64,000 nucleotides of DNA from JASHVB01 sp035486135 (GCA_035486135.1 DATHNI010000077.1:1-64000); one strand, 5' to 3'. Shown: positions 1 through 9,295, counted from the stretch's first letter. Made by a program: numbers and translations. The notes: generated from the letters alone by a model not told the origin.

Positions 1-179
1 CCATATCCCCTGGCCAAAAGCACGCTCGCCGTGTATCATGCGTACCATTTTTTCGACTATAACAAATTACTTGCGAGAAGTAACGGATTGCTTTAACGAC
101 TGTCAATAGATCGTGATGACCATGTGGTTACCAGATCCGCGTGCCCGACCCCGGGCTCGGACGTTCGTAACTTTCTGGC

Positions 180-185
180 AAGGAG
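180..185 (+). promoter_or_regulatory. Ribosome binding site of flp
   Basis: AAGGAG lies 6 bases before the ATG at 192 and fixes the pilin start. Upstream, 1-179 contains no recognisable gene and presumably holds the promoter of the tad operon; I could not identify a convincing -35/-10 or RpoN site. Confidence 0.7.
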
Positions 186-191
186 TCTGAC

Positions 192-383
192 ATGCTACAA
201 TTGGTAATCGCCCGTCTGACCGTCCTGATGGGTGACCGCAGGGGCATTTCCGCGATGGAATACGGCATCCTGGCCGCTGCCATCATCGGTGTCGTCTCCC
301 TTGCGGCAACCAACCTCGGCAACGAGATTGGCCTGCTGTTCAACAAGGTCGTTACTGATCTCTCGAACGCCGTCAGCGGCTAA
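192..383 (+). CDS. flp: Flp/Fap-type IVb pilin subunit
   Basis: This 63-residue protein is the major pilin of the tad (tight adherence) pilus. A short leader ends near 'DRRGISAMEYG': cleavage after the Gly gives a mature protein with the Glu-Tyr pair (about residues 21-22) that is diagnostic of Flp pilins, followed by one hydrophobic helix (about 23-45, 'ILAAAIIGVVSLAAT'). It is the first gene of the locus, and the prepilin peptidase cpaA follows after a 134-bp gap. The length is usual for the family. The gap contains a GGCCCG/CGGGCC stem around 389-421 that could attenuate transcription so that pilin is made in excess over the assembly genes; that is inference. Confidence 0.9.
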   Translation: MLQLVIARLTVLMGDRRGISAMEYGILAAAIIGVVSLAATNLGNEIGLLFNKVVTDLSNAVSG

Positions 384-517
384 GCCACCGGCCCGTCGCC
401 GATCACCGCGCTCGCCCGGGCCGAAGGCCGAACGCTTCGCAGGTTGCGGACGGTCGCGTCTGACGCCCGGGTGGCCGGAGGTGGGTGCGATCCAGCCGTA
501 GTTACCAAGTGGGGAGT

Positions 518-1051
518 ATGAGTACGATGGGTTGGCTCGGCGGTATCCTGGCCGCGCTGGTCGTTGTGCTGCTGGCGTCTGCCGCATTGGCGGACATAGC
601 GACGCGCACCATCCCTGACTCAATCTCCGTTGCTGTCGGCTTGCTCGGCATGGCAGCCCGTTTGCTCACCGGTCCCGCTGCTCTCGGCCTTTCCGTGGCT
701 GTCGCCTTGGCGCTGTTCGTGCTGCTGGCGGTGCTGCATGCGCGAGGCCTGATGGGCGGCGGCGACGTCAAATTGGCCGCGGCAACCTGCCTCGGTCTCT
801 CCCTGCCATCGGCCCATCGTTTCATCGTCGTCACTGCCATGGCCGGCGGCGTGCTGGCACTGCTGCACCTCGCCGCCCGTTGGGCGCTGCGCAATACGTC
901 GCGCGTGGCGCCGGCTCCGCCCGGGGCTTCCCTGCCACGCCGCATCTTTACTGCCGAACGCTGGAGGATCGTGCGCCACGGGTCGCTTCCCTATGGGGTC
1001 GCCATTGCCTGTGGCGGCATCTGGGCCGTGCTGAACGCACAAGGAAGCTGA
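518..1051 (+). CDS. cpaA: Prepilin peptidase CpaA/TadV (A24 family)
   Basis: This membrane aspartyl protease removes the leader of Flp prepilin. It has 177 residues and about five hydrophobic segments. The two catalytic aspartates of the family are visible: one in 'ADIATRTIPDS' near the first membrane segment and one in the 'MGGGDVKLAA' motif, the GxGD signature. I chose the ATG at 518, preceded by GGGGAG; the ATG at 527 has better spacing and is equally possible, while a GTG at 485 lacks support. It is followed after 3 bases by cpaB, so the genes are co-transcribed. Confidence 0.9.
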   Translation: MSTMGWLGGILAALVVVLLASAALADIATRTIPDSISVAVGLLGMAARLLTGPAALGLSVAVALALFVLLAVLHARGLMGGGDVKLAAATCLGLSLPSAHRFIVVTAMAGGVLALLHLAARWALRNTSRVAPAPPGASLPRRIFTAERWRIVRHGSLPYGVAIACGGIWAVLNAQGS

Positions 1052-1054
1052 AAC

Positions 1055-1903
1055 ATGTCGCTACGCCTTGTCGTCATCGGGCTGCTGCTCACCACCGCCG
1101 TTGCTTTCGGCCTGATCGCCTATCAGATCACGCATCGGCCGAACGGTCCCAGGCTGGTTGCGCAGGCGCCGGTCACCGAGCCTCTGACCATTTCCTACCT
1201 GGTTGCCGCGCGCGCGGTGCCGCCGGGGACGCTCGTGCGCCCCGAGGACTTCACCCAGAAGACCATACCGTCCGCTGCGGTCCCGCCGGGCGCCGTCGTC
1301 GATACGCCGGAAGCGCGCGCCCAGTTGCGTGGCGCTCTCATACGCCGCTACGTGGAGCCGGGCATGCCGCTGCTGCAAGCCGATATGCTGCGCCCGCGGG
1401 AGCGCGGCTTCCTTGCCGCCGTGCTGGCGCCGGGCATGCGCGCGGTTTCCATCGGGGTTGATCCGGTCTCCGGCGTCGCCGGTCTGATCTGGCCGGGCGA
1501 CCGCGTGGACGTCATCCTGACCCAGGAGTTCGGCCAGCCTGGCGGACGCGCCGCGCGCCTCGTCACCAGCGAGGCGGTGCTGACCAACATGCAGGTCATC
1601 GCGGTTGACCAGGACATCGCGCAGGGCACCCCGGTCGCCGGGACCTCCGCCGGCCACCTGGCCGGCACGATCACCATCCAGGCGACCGCGGATCAGGCCG
1701 AGAAGGTCGCCGTCGCGATGCAACTCGGGCATCTCAGCTTCGCCGTCAGATCGGGCGACGATCTGCCGCCAGGCGGCGACGTCCGGACGTCGATGACCGG
1801 CACGGACGTCTCTCCGGAGTTGGCGCGGGCAAGTGCCGCCGCCGCCGGTACGCGTGTCCAGGTCATCGAGGGCGGCGCGCGCGCCGAAGTGACATTCCGA
1901 TGA
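1055..1903 (+). CDS. cpaB: Flp pilus assembly protein CpaB/RcpC
   Basis: This periplasmic tad assembly protein has 282 residues. It starts with one N-terminal membrane helix (about residues 4-24), followed by an SAF-like domain ('YLVAARAVPPGTLVRPEDF', about 48-66) and the RcpC region with 'MRAVSIGVDPVSGVAGLIWPGD' near 130-150, the CpaB signature. It is thought to work with the outer-membrane secretin CpaC. AAGGAAG lies at the right distance before the ATG. Its stop codon overlaps the start of cpaC (ATGA), indicating translational coupling. Confidence 0.9.
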   Translation: MSLRLVVIGLLLTTAVAFGLIAYQITHRPNGPRLVAQAPVTEPLTISYLVAARAVPPGTLVRPEDFTQKTIPSAAVPPGAVVDTPEARAQLRGALIRRYVEPGMPLLQADMLRPRERGFLAAVLAPGMRAVSIGVDPVSGVAGLIWPGDRVDVILTQEFGQPGGRAARLVTSEAVLTNMQVIAVDQDIAQGTPVAGTSAGHLAGTITIQATADQAEKVAVAMQLGHLSFAVRSGDDLPPGGDVRTSMTGTDVSPELARASAAAAGTRVQVIEGGARAEVTFR

Positions 1904-3537
1904 AGCAACTCGTACGGCGGCTGCCGCTGCTCCTGGCGCTGGGGACGCTGACCGCCGGCCCGGCTCTGGCGCAGCGCCCGCAAATGTCGGCCCCTCAAAT
2001 GCCGGCCCCACAGACGTCGGCGCCGGCGACGCCGCAGAACCTGTCTCCCCCGCCGGCGCCGGCCCGTCCGCAGCCGATCGTGGTGCAGGCGGGGACCGGC
2101 GTCCTGCTGCCGCTGCCGCAACCGGCCAGCACGGTGATGTCGGCCGACCCGGGGGTGGCGCGGGTGCAGCCCGCCTCGCCGACCAGCCTGTTCCTGATGG
2201 GGGTCGCGCAGGGCCACACCACGGTGATCGCCGCCAACGAGGCGGGCTCGGCGATCGTCCAATACGACGTGACCGTGAACGGTGTCGCGGGGGGCGTCCC
2301 AACACCGATGATGGGCCCCGGCGCGGGACCGTCTGCTCTCGAGATCACCCCGGAAACCGCGGAGAAAGTCCAGGCAGCGATCCATCGCCTGATGCCGGGC
2401 GGCCTCTCGATCGGCGCCACGGCCGCGGGTACCCGGCTTGTGCTGACTGGCGCGGTGGCCAACCCGGCCGTCGCGGAGCAAGCCGAGGCGATCGCCCGAG
2501 GCTACACCGGCGAGCGGACGGTGATCGTGGACCAGTTCGCGGTGCTGTCAAGCATCCAGGTCAACGTCCGGGTGCGCATCGCCGAGATCGACCGCACGAT
2601 CACGCGCCAGCTTGGTTTTAACTGGCAGGCGCTGGGCAACGGCGGAAGCTGGAAGTTCGGCACGCTGACCGGTGCCGGCGCGGTGGCGAACGCGACCGCA
2701 ACCGCGGTGCTCGGTGCGCTCGGTGCCGCGGGGGGACAGACCACGGTCAGCGGCCTGCCCGTCTCGGTGATCAGCCCTCTCCAGCCGCTCGGCCTGGCGC
2801 CGTTCCAGTCGGCGCCCTCGTCCCCTTACCAGGTCGGCGCAGGCTTTACGTCCGGCAACGGCAAATGGGATGTCAATGGTATCATCGACGCATTGGCGGC
2901 GGACCAGCTCGTCACCATCCTGGCCGAACCCAACCTCACGGCGCAGTCGGGTGAGCCAGCCAGCTTCCTGGCCGGTGGCGAGTTCCCGATCCCCATCGCG
3001 GGCACGACGACCAATGGCGCGGCAACGATCACCGTGGACTTCAAACAGTACGGTGTCAGCCTGGAAGTGGTGCCAACCGTGCTGTCGCCCACCCGGCTCA
3101 ATCTGCGCGTGCGTCCGGAAGTGAGCCAACTCTCCAATACCGGGGCCGTGAGCGTGCCAGTGGGGGGGGGGACGCTGACCATTCCGGCGCTGACGGTCAG
3201 GCGGGCTGAAACCACGGTCGAACTCGGCAGCGGCCAGAGCTTCGCGATTGCCGGCCTGTTGCAGAAGACGTCAACCGACGAGACCAGCGCGCTGCCGGGC
3301 ATCGGCGAACTGCCGGTCATCGGCGCGCTGTTCAAGTCGAATAATTTCCAGCGTGGGGAGAGCGAACTCGTCATCATCGTGACGCCGTACCTGGTGAAGC
3401 CGGCGGCGAATCCGGCCTCGCTGCAGCTCCCGACGGACGGTTTCAAGCCTGCCACCGACCTCGACCGGATACTGCTGGGCCGCCAGATCGCGCAGCCCGG
3501 CGGAGCACCTCTCGATGCCGGCTTCATCCTGAAATGA
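1900..3537 (+). CDS. cpaC: Outer-membrane secretin CpaC/RcpA of the tad pilus
   Basis: This 545-residue type II/III secretin family protein forms the outer-membrane pore for the Flp pilus. A signal peptide (1-24, ending 'GPALAQ') is followed by a Pro/Ala/Gln-rich linker (about 25-65), a pilus/secretin N-terminal beta domain and a BON-like segment. The C-terminal secretin domain (about 330-510) contains 'LAEPNLTAQSGEPASFLAGG' and 'RVRPEVSQL', both typical of the family. The start overlaps the cpaB stop. The linker is encoded by repeated ATGTCGGCCCC-like units near 1984-2030. Confidence 0.93.
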   Translation: MKQLVRRLPLLLALGTLTAGPALAQRPQMSAPQMPAPQTSAPATPQNLSPPPAPARPQPIVVQAGTGVLLPLPQPASTVMSADPGVARVQPASPTSLFLMGVAQGHTTVIAANEAGSAIVQYDVTVNGVAGGVPTPMMGPGAGPSALEITPETAEKVQAAIHRLMPGGLSIGATAAGTRLVLTGAVANPAVAEQAEAIARGYTGERTVIVDQFAVLSSIQVNVRVRIAEIDRTITRQLGFNWQALGNGGSWKFGTLTGAGAVANATATAVLGALGAAGGQTTVSGLPVSVISPLQPLGLAPFQSAPSSPYQVGAGFTSGNGKWDVNGIIDALAADQLVTILAEPNLTAQSGEPASFLAGGEFPIPIAGTTTNGAATITVDFKQYGVSLEVVPTVLSPTRLNLRVRPEVSQLSNTGAVSVPVGGGTLTIPALTVRRAETTVELGSGQSFAIAGLLQKTSTDETSALPGIGELPVIGALFKSNNFQRGESELVIIVTPYLVKPAANPASLQLPTDGFKPATDLDRILLGRQIAQPGGAPLDAGFILK

Positions 3538-3884
3538 GAATGCTCATGCGCGCAACGCTTCCGATCCTGCTGGTGCTGACGATTGCCGGATGCTCGGCCG
3601 ATCCGATGGACAAGCCGGGCACCTGGAGCCTGCCCCCGGCGGGCATGACCTCGAACGACACCAACCTGCGCACCATGCTGGTCAATCCTAACGATGCGGT
3701 GGCCGGCACCGGCGAGGACACCAGCATGGGCAATTTGTCGGAGCGTCCGGTTGAGCTGCTGGTGACCGGCCGCCGGCGTCCACTGCCCTCGGTCAACGCT
3801 TCGGACATCGGCACCACAGGTCAGCAGCAGGGACAGCAGCAAGGAACCGGGGGGGGCGCCGGTGCCGCAGGACTACAGCAGTAA
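3534..3884 (+). CDS. Small tad-locus lipoprotein (position of cpaD)
   Basis: This 116-residue predicted lipoprotein has an N-terminal hydrophobic stretch ending in a lipobox 'TIAGC' (Cys about residue 20). The C-terminus is Gln/Gly-rich low complexity. It occupies the place where Caulobacter-type loci carry the larger lipoprotein cpaD, but at about half that length and without a recognisable CpaD motif, so homology is unproven. It overlaps the cpaC stop at its 5' end (ATGA) and the cpaE start at its 3' end. In-frame ATGs at 3540 and 3546 are alternatives; GAGAA before 3546 is the better ribosome site. Confidence 0.7.
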   Translation: MRMLMRATLPILLVLTIAGCSADPMDKPGTWSLPPAGMTSNDTNLRTMLVNPNDAVAGTGEDTSMGNLSERPVELLVTGRRRPLPSVNASDIGTTGQQQGQQQGTGGGAGAAGLQQ

Positions 3885-5094
3885 CGTGGTCCGCATGGCG
3901 GAGCCAACCGGACAGACATTATCACTGGATATCGGCCGCCGGGTCGTCGCCGTGGTGGACGACGATAATACGGCGGCGGCACTGCGTACCGGCCTGGCGG
4001 CGCTGGGCGACGATTTCGAGCTGCGTCGCGGCGACATTCGCGCGGCCACACGCTACTTCGAGAAGGCATCGCCAGCACAGGCGCTGATCGTCGATATCTC
4101 GGGCATCGACAATCCGCAGGCCGCGCTCGACGATCTCGCACGGGTGTGCCCGCCGGACGTCCGGGTGTTCGTCATCGGCGAAAACGCCGATATCGGTTTC
4201 TATCGATTGCTGGTGCAGGATCTCGGAGTCACCGAATACCTGCCCAAGCCGGTGACGCGCGACCTGGTGCTCCGGCTGCTGCTGCCGCATCTGGGGATCG
4301 GCATCACGGAGCGCGCTGCGGCGCGGGGTGGACACCTCGTTGCCGTTTGCGGGGCGCGCGGTGGCGTCGGCACCAGCAGCATCGCGCTGAACCTGGCCTA
4401 CGAGATCATGGACACGGTGAAGGGCCACGTCGCACTGGTGGACTTTCACGTGCAGGGCGGCGAGGTCGCACTGATGCTGTCGGTGCGTCCAGGGCCTGGC
4501 CTGCGCATCGCGCTGGAGGACGCCGATCGCGTCGACAGCCTTTTCCTGGAGCGTGCCTCGATCGAGATCGAGCCGCGCCTGCGGCTGATCGCCTCGGAGG
4601 AAGCGTTCGACACCGAGGCGACGGTGACCGAGACCGGCCTCGCGCGCGTGCTCGATCTGCTACTGCAAAAGTTCAATTACATCGTCGCCGATATCCCGAT
4701 GCCGCTGCCGCCCGCGATGCTGCGGGTGCTGACCTTGGCGCGACAGGTCGTGGTGGTGCTAACGCCGGATGTCGCCAGCCTGCGCGACACGCAGAACATC
4801 CGTCGCCTGGTGACCGGCGTCACCGGCGCCGACCGGGTGATCACCGTGCTGAACCGGTCCGACATGAAAGGCGGGATCGAGCGGCCCCTGATCGAGAAGG
4901 CGCTCGCCGGGAAGCCCGACATTGTCATTCCCGATCTTGGCCGCGGCATGCTGGAAGCCATCAACCTGGGTGTTCCCGCGGTACGGCGCGTGCCGTCGCT
5001 GCGCCGCCATCTGTCACCCCTGGTGCGCGAAATCTCTGGCGTCAAGCCTGGCTCGGGAGGGCGTTCATGGCTGCGGACGATATTCGGCCGGTAA
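3862..5094 (+). CDS. cpaE: Pilus assembly ATPase CpaE/TadZ
   Basis: This 410-residue MinD/ParA-like protein localises the tad secretion machine at the pole in studied systems. The N-terminal part (about 25-140) has a receiver-like fold ('RRVVAVVDDDNTAAALRTGL', 'EYLPKPVTRDLVLRLLLPHL'). The C-terminal part (about 155-400) is an ATPase with a deviant Walker A 'GARGGVGTSSIA' in which the usual lysines are absent, as is common for TadZ. The GTG at 3862 sits behind a G-rich stretch; an ATG at 3895 is the alternative and would remove the overlap with the lipoprotein gene. Confidence 0.9.
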   Translation: MPQDYSSNVVRMAEPTGQTLSLDIGRRVVAVVDDDNTAAALRTGLAALGDDFELRRGDIRAATRYFEKASPAQALIVDISGIDNPQAALDDLARVCPPDVRVFVIGENADIGFYRLLVQDLGVTEYLPKPVTRDLVLRLLLPHLGIGITERAAARGGHLVAVCGARGGVGTSSIALNLAYEIMDTVKGHVALVDFHVQGGEVALMLSVRPGPGLRIALEDADRVDSLFLERASIEIEPRLRLIASEEAFDTEATVTETGLARVLDLLLQKFNYIVADIPMPLPPAMLRVLTLARQVVVVLTPDVASLRDTQNIRRLVTGVTGADRVITVLNRSDMKGGIERPLIEKALAGKPDIVIPDLGRGMLEAINLGVPAVRRVPSLRRHLSPLVREISGVKPGSGGRSWLRTIFGR

Positions 5095-6434
5095 AGGCGT
5101 TCGGCCGGCGTGACATGCCGCAGGCGGCGGATGTCGCCAAGAGCGCTCCGTCGCTGCGTCCGCTCGTGCTGGTGCAGCCGGATCAGATGACCAGCGAATT
5201 GCGCGTGCGGGCGTTGCGGGAGATCGATCCGGCGGCCGCGGCCGACCTGTCGCTGTCCCAGTTGCGGCGCCAGCTCGAGCAAATCATCCACGACATCGCC
5301 AACGAGGAGCGCTACGAGCTTACGGCGCGGGAGCAAACGCGGCTGGCCGAGGAACTCGCCCAGGACATGATGGGCTACGGGCCGATCGAGCCGCTGCTGC
5401 GCGACGACGAAGTCACCGACATCATGGTGAACGCACCCGATTCCGTCTACGTCGAGCGGCATGGCAAGATCGAGCTGACCGACGTTCAGTTCCGCGACAA
5501 CGAGCACATCGCCGCGCTGGCGCAAAAGATCGTCGCGCGGGTGGGGCGGCGGGTCGACGAGGCGAGCCCGATGGTGGACGCCAGGCTGCATGACGGGAGC
5601 AGGGTGAACGTCATTTTCCCACCGCTCGCGATCGACAGTCCTTGCATCTCCATCCGCAAGTTCTCGCGCCAGCGGCTTGGCCTGACCGAGATGGTGGAGA
5701 ACGGCACGATGACCACGGGCGTCGGGCGCCTGTTGGGCATCGCTGCGCGCGCCCGGCTGAACGTGATCATCTCGGGCGGCACCGGATCCGGCAAGACCAT
5801 GTTGCTCAACGCGATGAGCTTCATGATCGACGCGGGCGAACGGATCATCTCGATCGAGGATGCCGCGGAGCTGCAGTTGCGGCAGCGCCACGTGATCCGG
5901 CTGGAGACGCGTCCCGCCAACCTGGAGGGCACCGGCCAGATCACCCAGCGCGAGTTGATGGCCAACGCCCTGCGCATGCGGCCCGATCGCATCATCATCG
6001 GCGAGGTCCGCGGCCCCGAGGCTTTCGACATGCTGCAGGCGATGAACACCGGCCACGACGGCTCGATGTGCACGGTCCACGCCAACACCACGCGCGACGC
6101 GCTGACCCGGGTCGAGAACATGGTGCAGATGGGCTCGTTCCAGCTTCCGGTGCGCGCCATTCGTCAGCAGATCGTCGGTGCGGTGGACCTGATCGCGCAT
6201 GTCGAGCGCATGCATGACGGCCAGCGCCGGCTCACCCAGATCAGCGAGGTGTGCAACCTGGAAGGCGACGTCATCACGATGAACGACGTCGTGGTGTTCG
6301 AATTCGAGCGCGAGGATCCGCAGGGGCGCGTCGTGGGCCATTACCGCGCATCCCATTCGCGTCCCGCCTTCGTGCCGCGGCTGGAGTTTTTTGGCCTCGG
6401 CCGAGCCTGGGCGGCGGCGATCGGCGAGGTTTGA
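5067..6434 (+). CDS. cpaF: Tad secretion ATPase CpaF/TadA
   Basis: This 455-residue GspE/VirB11-family hexameric ATPase powers Flp pilus assembly on the cytoplasmic face. Visible motifs are 'YGPIEPLLRDDEVTDIMVN' (about 110), Walker A 'GGTGSGKT' (about 238), the Asp box 'ISIEDAAELQL', Walker B 'RIIIGEVRGPEAFDML', and the His-box region 'NTGHDGSMCTVHAN'. The frame is open far upstream, to 4146, but only because it shadows cpaE. The ATG at 5067 has CGGGAGG six bases upstream and overlaps the end of cpaE by 28 bases. Confidence 0.95.
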   Translation: MAADDIRPVKAFGRRDMPQAADVAKSAPSLRPLVLVQPDQMTSELRVRALREIDPAAAADLSLSQLRRQLEQIIHDIANEERYELTAREQTRLAEELAQDMMGYGPIEPLLRDDEVTDIMVNAPDSVYVERHGKIELTDVQFRDNEHIAALAQKIVARVGRRVDEASPMVDARLHDGSRVNVIFPPLAIDSPCISIRKFSRQRLGLTEMVENGTMTTGVGRLLGIAARARLNVIISGGTGSGKTMLLNAMSFMIDAGERIISIEDAAELQLRQRHVIRLETRPANLEGTGQITQRELMANALRMRPDRIIIGEVRGPEAFDMLQAMNTGHDGSMCTVHANTTRDALTRVENMVQMGSFQLPVRAIRQQIVGAVDLIAHVERMHDGQRRLTQISEVCNLEGDVITMNDVVVFEFEREDPQGRVVGHYRASHSRPAFVPRLEFFGLGRAWAAAIGEV

Positions 6435-6436
6435 GC

Positions 6437-7393
6437 ATGAGCATCGGTTGGCTCCTGCCGCTGCTTCTTCTGGCCTGCGTGGCCGTGGCGTCAGTTCTGT
6501 TGGTGACCGTGTCGCAGCGCCGGAAGCAGCTTTTGCGGCGGCTGGAAACGGTCATCCCCACCGGACCGCCGATCGGAGTGCTCACTGAGCCGACCCGCAG
6601 CATTCGTGTAGCGCGCCCGCGAGACTCGCAACTCAACAGGGCGGCGCTGCTGCTGCGGGTGCCGCAGGACCTGCCACTGGCACATGCTGTCCCGCCGGGC
6701 TGGGTGTTCACGTTCGCCACCATTGCCGCGGCCGGTGCGATCTGGGTCGCCCACTACCTGACCTCATGGCCGTTGAGCATGCTCGGCGGTGCGGTGGTAT
6801 GGGTGTTTCTTGCGCGTTCCACGTTCGGCTGGGAGCTTGCGCGCTATCGTGCGAAGCTGCTCAGTCAGCTGCCGGACGCGGTGCAACTCGTGGTCAGCGC
6901 GACGCGCGCCGGGTTGCCGGTGTACGAGGCGTTCCGCGCCATTGCCGACGAGATGCCGTCGCCGACACGCGACGAGTTTGTCCGCGTGAACAACGAGATG
7001 GCGCTTGGGGTCGCGGCCGAGGAGGCGCTGCTGAGCATGCATCAGCGGACCGGCGTGACGGAGTATGCCATCTTCGCGGTCACCATCGGGGTGCAGGCAC
7101 GCAGCGGCGGCCGCCTCGCCGAGACGATCCATAATCTGGCCGAAACCGTGCGCGAGCGTCTGGCCATTGCCGCGCGGGCGCGCGCGTTGGCGGGCGAGGC
7201 AAAGATCTCCGCGATCATCATGGCCGCGTTGCCGGTCCTCGCCGGCGGATTGTTGAGCTTCGTGCAGCCGGGGCATCTGACGCCGCTGTTCACCGATCCC
7301 CGCGGCGTCCGGATGTTCATGGTCGGCGTGGTCACGCTGTTCCTTGGTGTGGTCACGATGCGCCAACTGATCAGGGGAGCGACCACGGATTGA
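6437..7393 (+). CDS. tadB: Tad pilus inner-membrane protein TadB
   Basis: This 318-residue GspF-domain (T2SF) membrane protein forms the inner-membrane platform together with TadC. Hydrophobic segments lie at about 4-24, 95-145 and 255-315. The T2SF domain around 150-275 contains 'LPDAVQLVVSATRAGLPV' and 'GVQARSGGRLAETIHNLAETVRER'. The ATG at 6437 follows two bases after the cpaF stop with CGAGG upstream. The stop overlaps the tadC start. Confidence 0.92.
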   Translation: MSIGWLLPLLLLACVAVASVLLVTVSQRRKQLLRRLETVIPTGPPIGVLTEPTRSIRVARPRDSQLNRAALLLRVPQDLPLAHAVPPGWVFTFATIAAAGAIWVAHYLTSWPLSMLGGAVVWVFLARSTFGWELARYRAKLLSQLPDAVQLVVSATRAGLPVYEAFRAIADEMPSPTRDEFVRVNNEMALGVAAEEALLSMHQRTGVTEYAIFAVTIGVQARSGGRLAETIHNLAETVRERLAIAARARALAGEAKISAIIMAALPVLAGGLLSFVQPGHLTPLFTDPRGVRMFMVGVVTLFLGVVTMRQLIRGATTD

Positions 7394-8352
7394 ACGACCC
7401 CATCACCATTCTAGCGGTCGTGTTTGCCGCGGGCGCGATGATGCTCGCGGCCGGCGCGCTGGTGCTGACGTTGCGCGGACTGTCGGCGCGGAGCCTGGAG
7501 CAACGGGTGATCGCGGTTTCCAGCGGATCCGCGATCGACCAGGTCCGGACCGACGCCTCGGGGTGGGGGTGGCTGCAGCGCCCGCTGGGTTGGATCGGCG
7601 CGACGGTGCGCGGCCGCACCCGCTTCTACTCCGAACGCGACATCCTGGCGCTCGAGGGCATGATCTCCGCGAGCGGCTTCAGCACGCACGCCGTGCTGCC
7701 GGTGGTGCTTGGCATCAAGGTCGTGATGGCCGTCGGCGTTCCCCTGGCAGTCATCCTCTACGGACGGCTGACCGGGTTGACCGGCACGCACCAGCTTCTG
7801 GCGGTGTTCATCTCGATCCCGCTGGGACTGATGGGCCCGGAGTGGGGGCTGGCATTGCTGCGCCGTCCCTATCTCTCGGCCTTGCGGCGCGGCGTGCCGG
7901 ACGCACTGGACCTGCTGGTGGTATGCACCGAGGCCGGCATGGGGCTGGAGAGCGCGCTAGAGCATGTCAGCCAGGAGATTCGGCACTCGAATCCTGCGAT
8001 ATCCGTGGCGCTGTCCAAACTCCTCGACGAACTGCGCGTGCTCCCGGACCGGCGCGATGCTTTCCGCAACTTCGCGGATCGCACCGGCGTGGACGGCGCG
8101 CGGCGCGTTGCCACGATGCTGGGGCAGTCGATGCAGTATGGCACGCCGCTCAGCCAGGCATTGCGGACCGTTGCGCTCGACCTGCGCCGTGAGCGGATGA
8201 TCGCGCTGGAGGCCAAGGCGGTTCGCCTGCCCGTATTGCTCGTGATGCCGTTGATCCTGTTCATCATGCCGTCGTTGTTCATCGTGCTCGCCGGTCCGGC
8301 GATTCTGCACCTGATGGATTCGCTGCATACGGCTATTGCGCACGTGCACTGA
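7390..8352 (+). CDS. tadC: Tad pilus inner-membrane protein TadC
   Basis: This 320-residue second GspF-domain protein is the partner of TadB. It has membrane segments at about 8-30, 105-155 and 280-310, and the T2SF signature 'PDALDLLVVCTEAGMGLESAL' near 170-190. The start is a TTG whose last bases overlap the tadB stop (TTGA), so translation is probably coupled to tadB; no ATG fits in the expected place. Confidence 0.9.
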   Translation: MNDPITILAVVFAAGAMMLAAGALVLTLRGLSARSLEQRVIAVSSGSAIDQVRTDASGWGWLQRPLGWIGATVRGRTRFYSERDILALEGMISASGFSTHAVLPVVLGIKVVMAVGVPLAVILYGRLTGLTGTHQLLAVFISIPLGLMGPEWGLALLRRPYLSALRRGVPDALDLLVVCTEAGMGLESALEHVSQEIRHSNPAISVALSKLLDELRVLPDRRDAFRNFADRTGVDGARRVATMLGQSMQYGTPLSQALRTVALDLRRERMIALEAKAVRLPVLLVMPLILFIMPSLFIVLAGPAILHLMDSLHTAIAHVH

Positions 8353-8494
8353 TCGGGCGATGCATTTCTGGCTTCGGCGTGTTCTGACCGGCGAGCTACC
8401 AGCCGGCCGCGGCACGATGTTAATTCACGAGTGTATTTCATAACGAAACGCCGAAGAATCAGGTATGATACCGGTTCTACCAGGAGCCTGGGCT

Positions 8495-9265
8495 ATGGAA
8501 CGGCGTGGATTGAAGATCGCGCTCGCATCGGCGGTGGCGGGTTGGCTGCTGGCCGGATGTGCGGCGCAGGAGGGCAACGGGCCGCAGGGCTCGATGAGTG
8601 CCGAGGAGCGCCTGCGCCTCGCGGCAGCGGCTGAAGCGTCGGGCGACCGGGACATGGCGGTGTCGATGTATGCCTCGGCGGCGTCGGAGGCGCCGGGCAA
8701 CACGCCGACCCAGCTCCGCTGTGCCGAGGGCCTGGCCCGCAACGGCAGGATCGAGGATGCCGCGGCCCTTCTCGCGCGCCGCCTGAAGAACGCGCCACAC
8801 GACCCGGAGGTGTTGGAGACGCTGGGGGCGATCCAGGTGCTGGCGGGCCAGCCGGCGCATGCGGTTCAGACGCTTTCCCAGGTGCTGGTGGCGAAGCCGG
8901 ACGACGTCAAGGCGCTGGCCAACAAGGCGATCGCGCTCGACGTGCTGCGACGGCATGACGAGGCGCAACGGCTGTACCGGCAGGCGCTGGTAGTGGTGCC
9001 GGGGGATGCGGCGATCAGTAACGATCTGGCCCTGTCGCTGATGCTGTCCGGCAAGGCCGAGGAGGCGCGGCAGGTGCTGTCGCCGTTCCGCGACGTGGAA
9101 GGACTGCCCGAGCGGATGCGCGTCAATCTGGGAATTCTGGATGCGGCTGACGGTCGCTCGGATGAGGCGCGGCAATTGCTCGGGACGCGCATTGGCGCGG
9201 CCGATCTGGCGACGCTGACGCAGGCGATCGGGAAGGGGGGCGGGAGCGAGTCGGATCAGCCCTGA
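8495..9265 (+). CDS. tadD: TPR lipoprotein TadD
   Basis: This 256-residue lipoprotein has a lipobox 'LLAGC' (Cys about 24) and tetratricopeptide repeats filling about 35-230. TadD-type proteins are thought to act as pilotins or assembly scaffolds for the tad secretin. The ATG at 8495 has AGGAG about 9 bases upstream; an in-frame ATG at 8465 would hide the signal peptide and is rejected. A gap of 142 bases after tadC means it may have its own promoter. It is the last tad gene here, and no tadE/F/G pseudopilin genes follow. Confidence 0.88.
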   Translation: MERRGLKIALASAVAGWLLAGCAAQEGNGPQGSMSAEERLRLAAAAEASGDRDMAVSMYASAASEAPGNTPTQLRCAEGLARNGRIEDAAALLARRLKNAPHDPEVLETLGAIQVLAGQPAHAVQTLSQVLVAKPDDVKALANKAIALDVLRRHDEAQRLYRQALVVVPGDAAISNDLALSLMLSGKAEEARQVLSPFRDVEGLPERMRVNLGILDAADGRSDEARQLLGTRIGAADLATLTQAIGKGGGSESDQP

Positions 9266-9295
9266 AGGCTGGTCTGGTCGGGCCTTAAGGCTGCG

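Noticed and set aside
1061..2305. Long minus-strand open frame opposite cpaB/cpaC
   Set aside because: Arg/Pro/Gly-rich shadow of a GC-rich gene; the plus-strand genes have recognisable domains and coupled starts.
4146..5066. N-terminal extension of cpaF in the same frame
   Set aside because: It reads through cpaE in another frame with Arg-rich composition; a good ribosome site and family length place the start at 5067.
4677..6356. 559-codon minus-strand frame opposite cpaF
   Set aside because: His/Asp-rich shadow of the conserved ATPase gene; no domain recognised.
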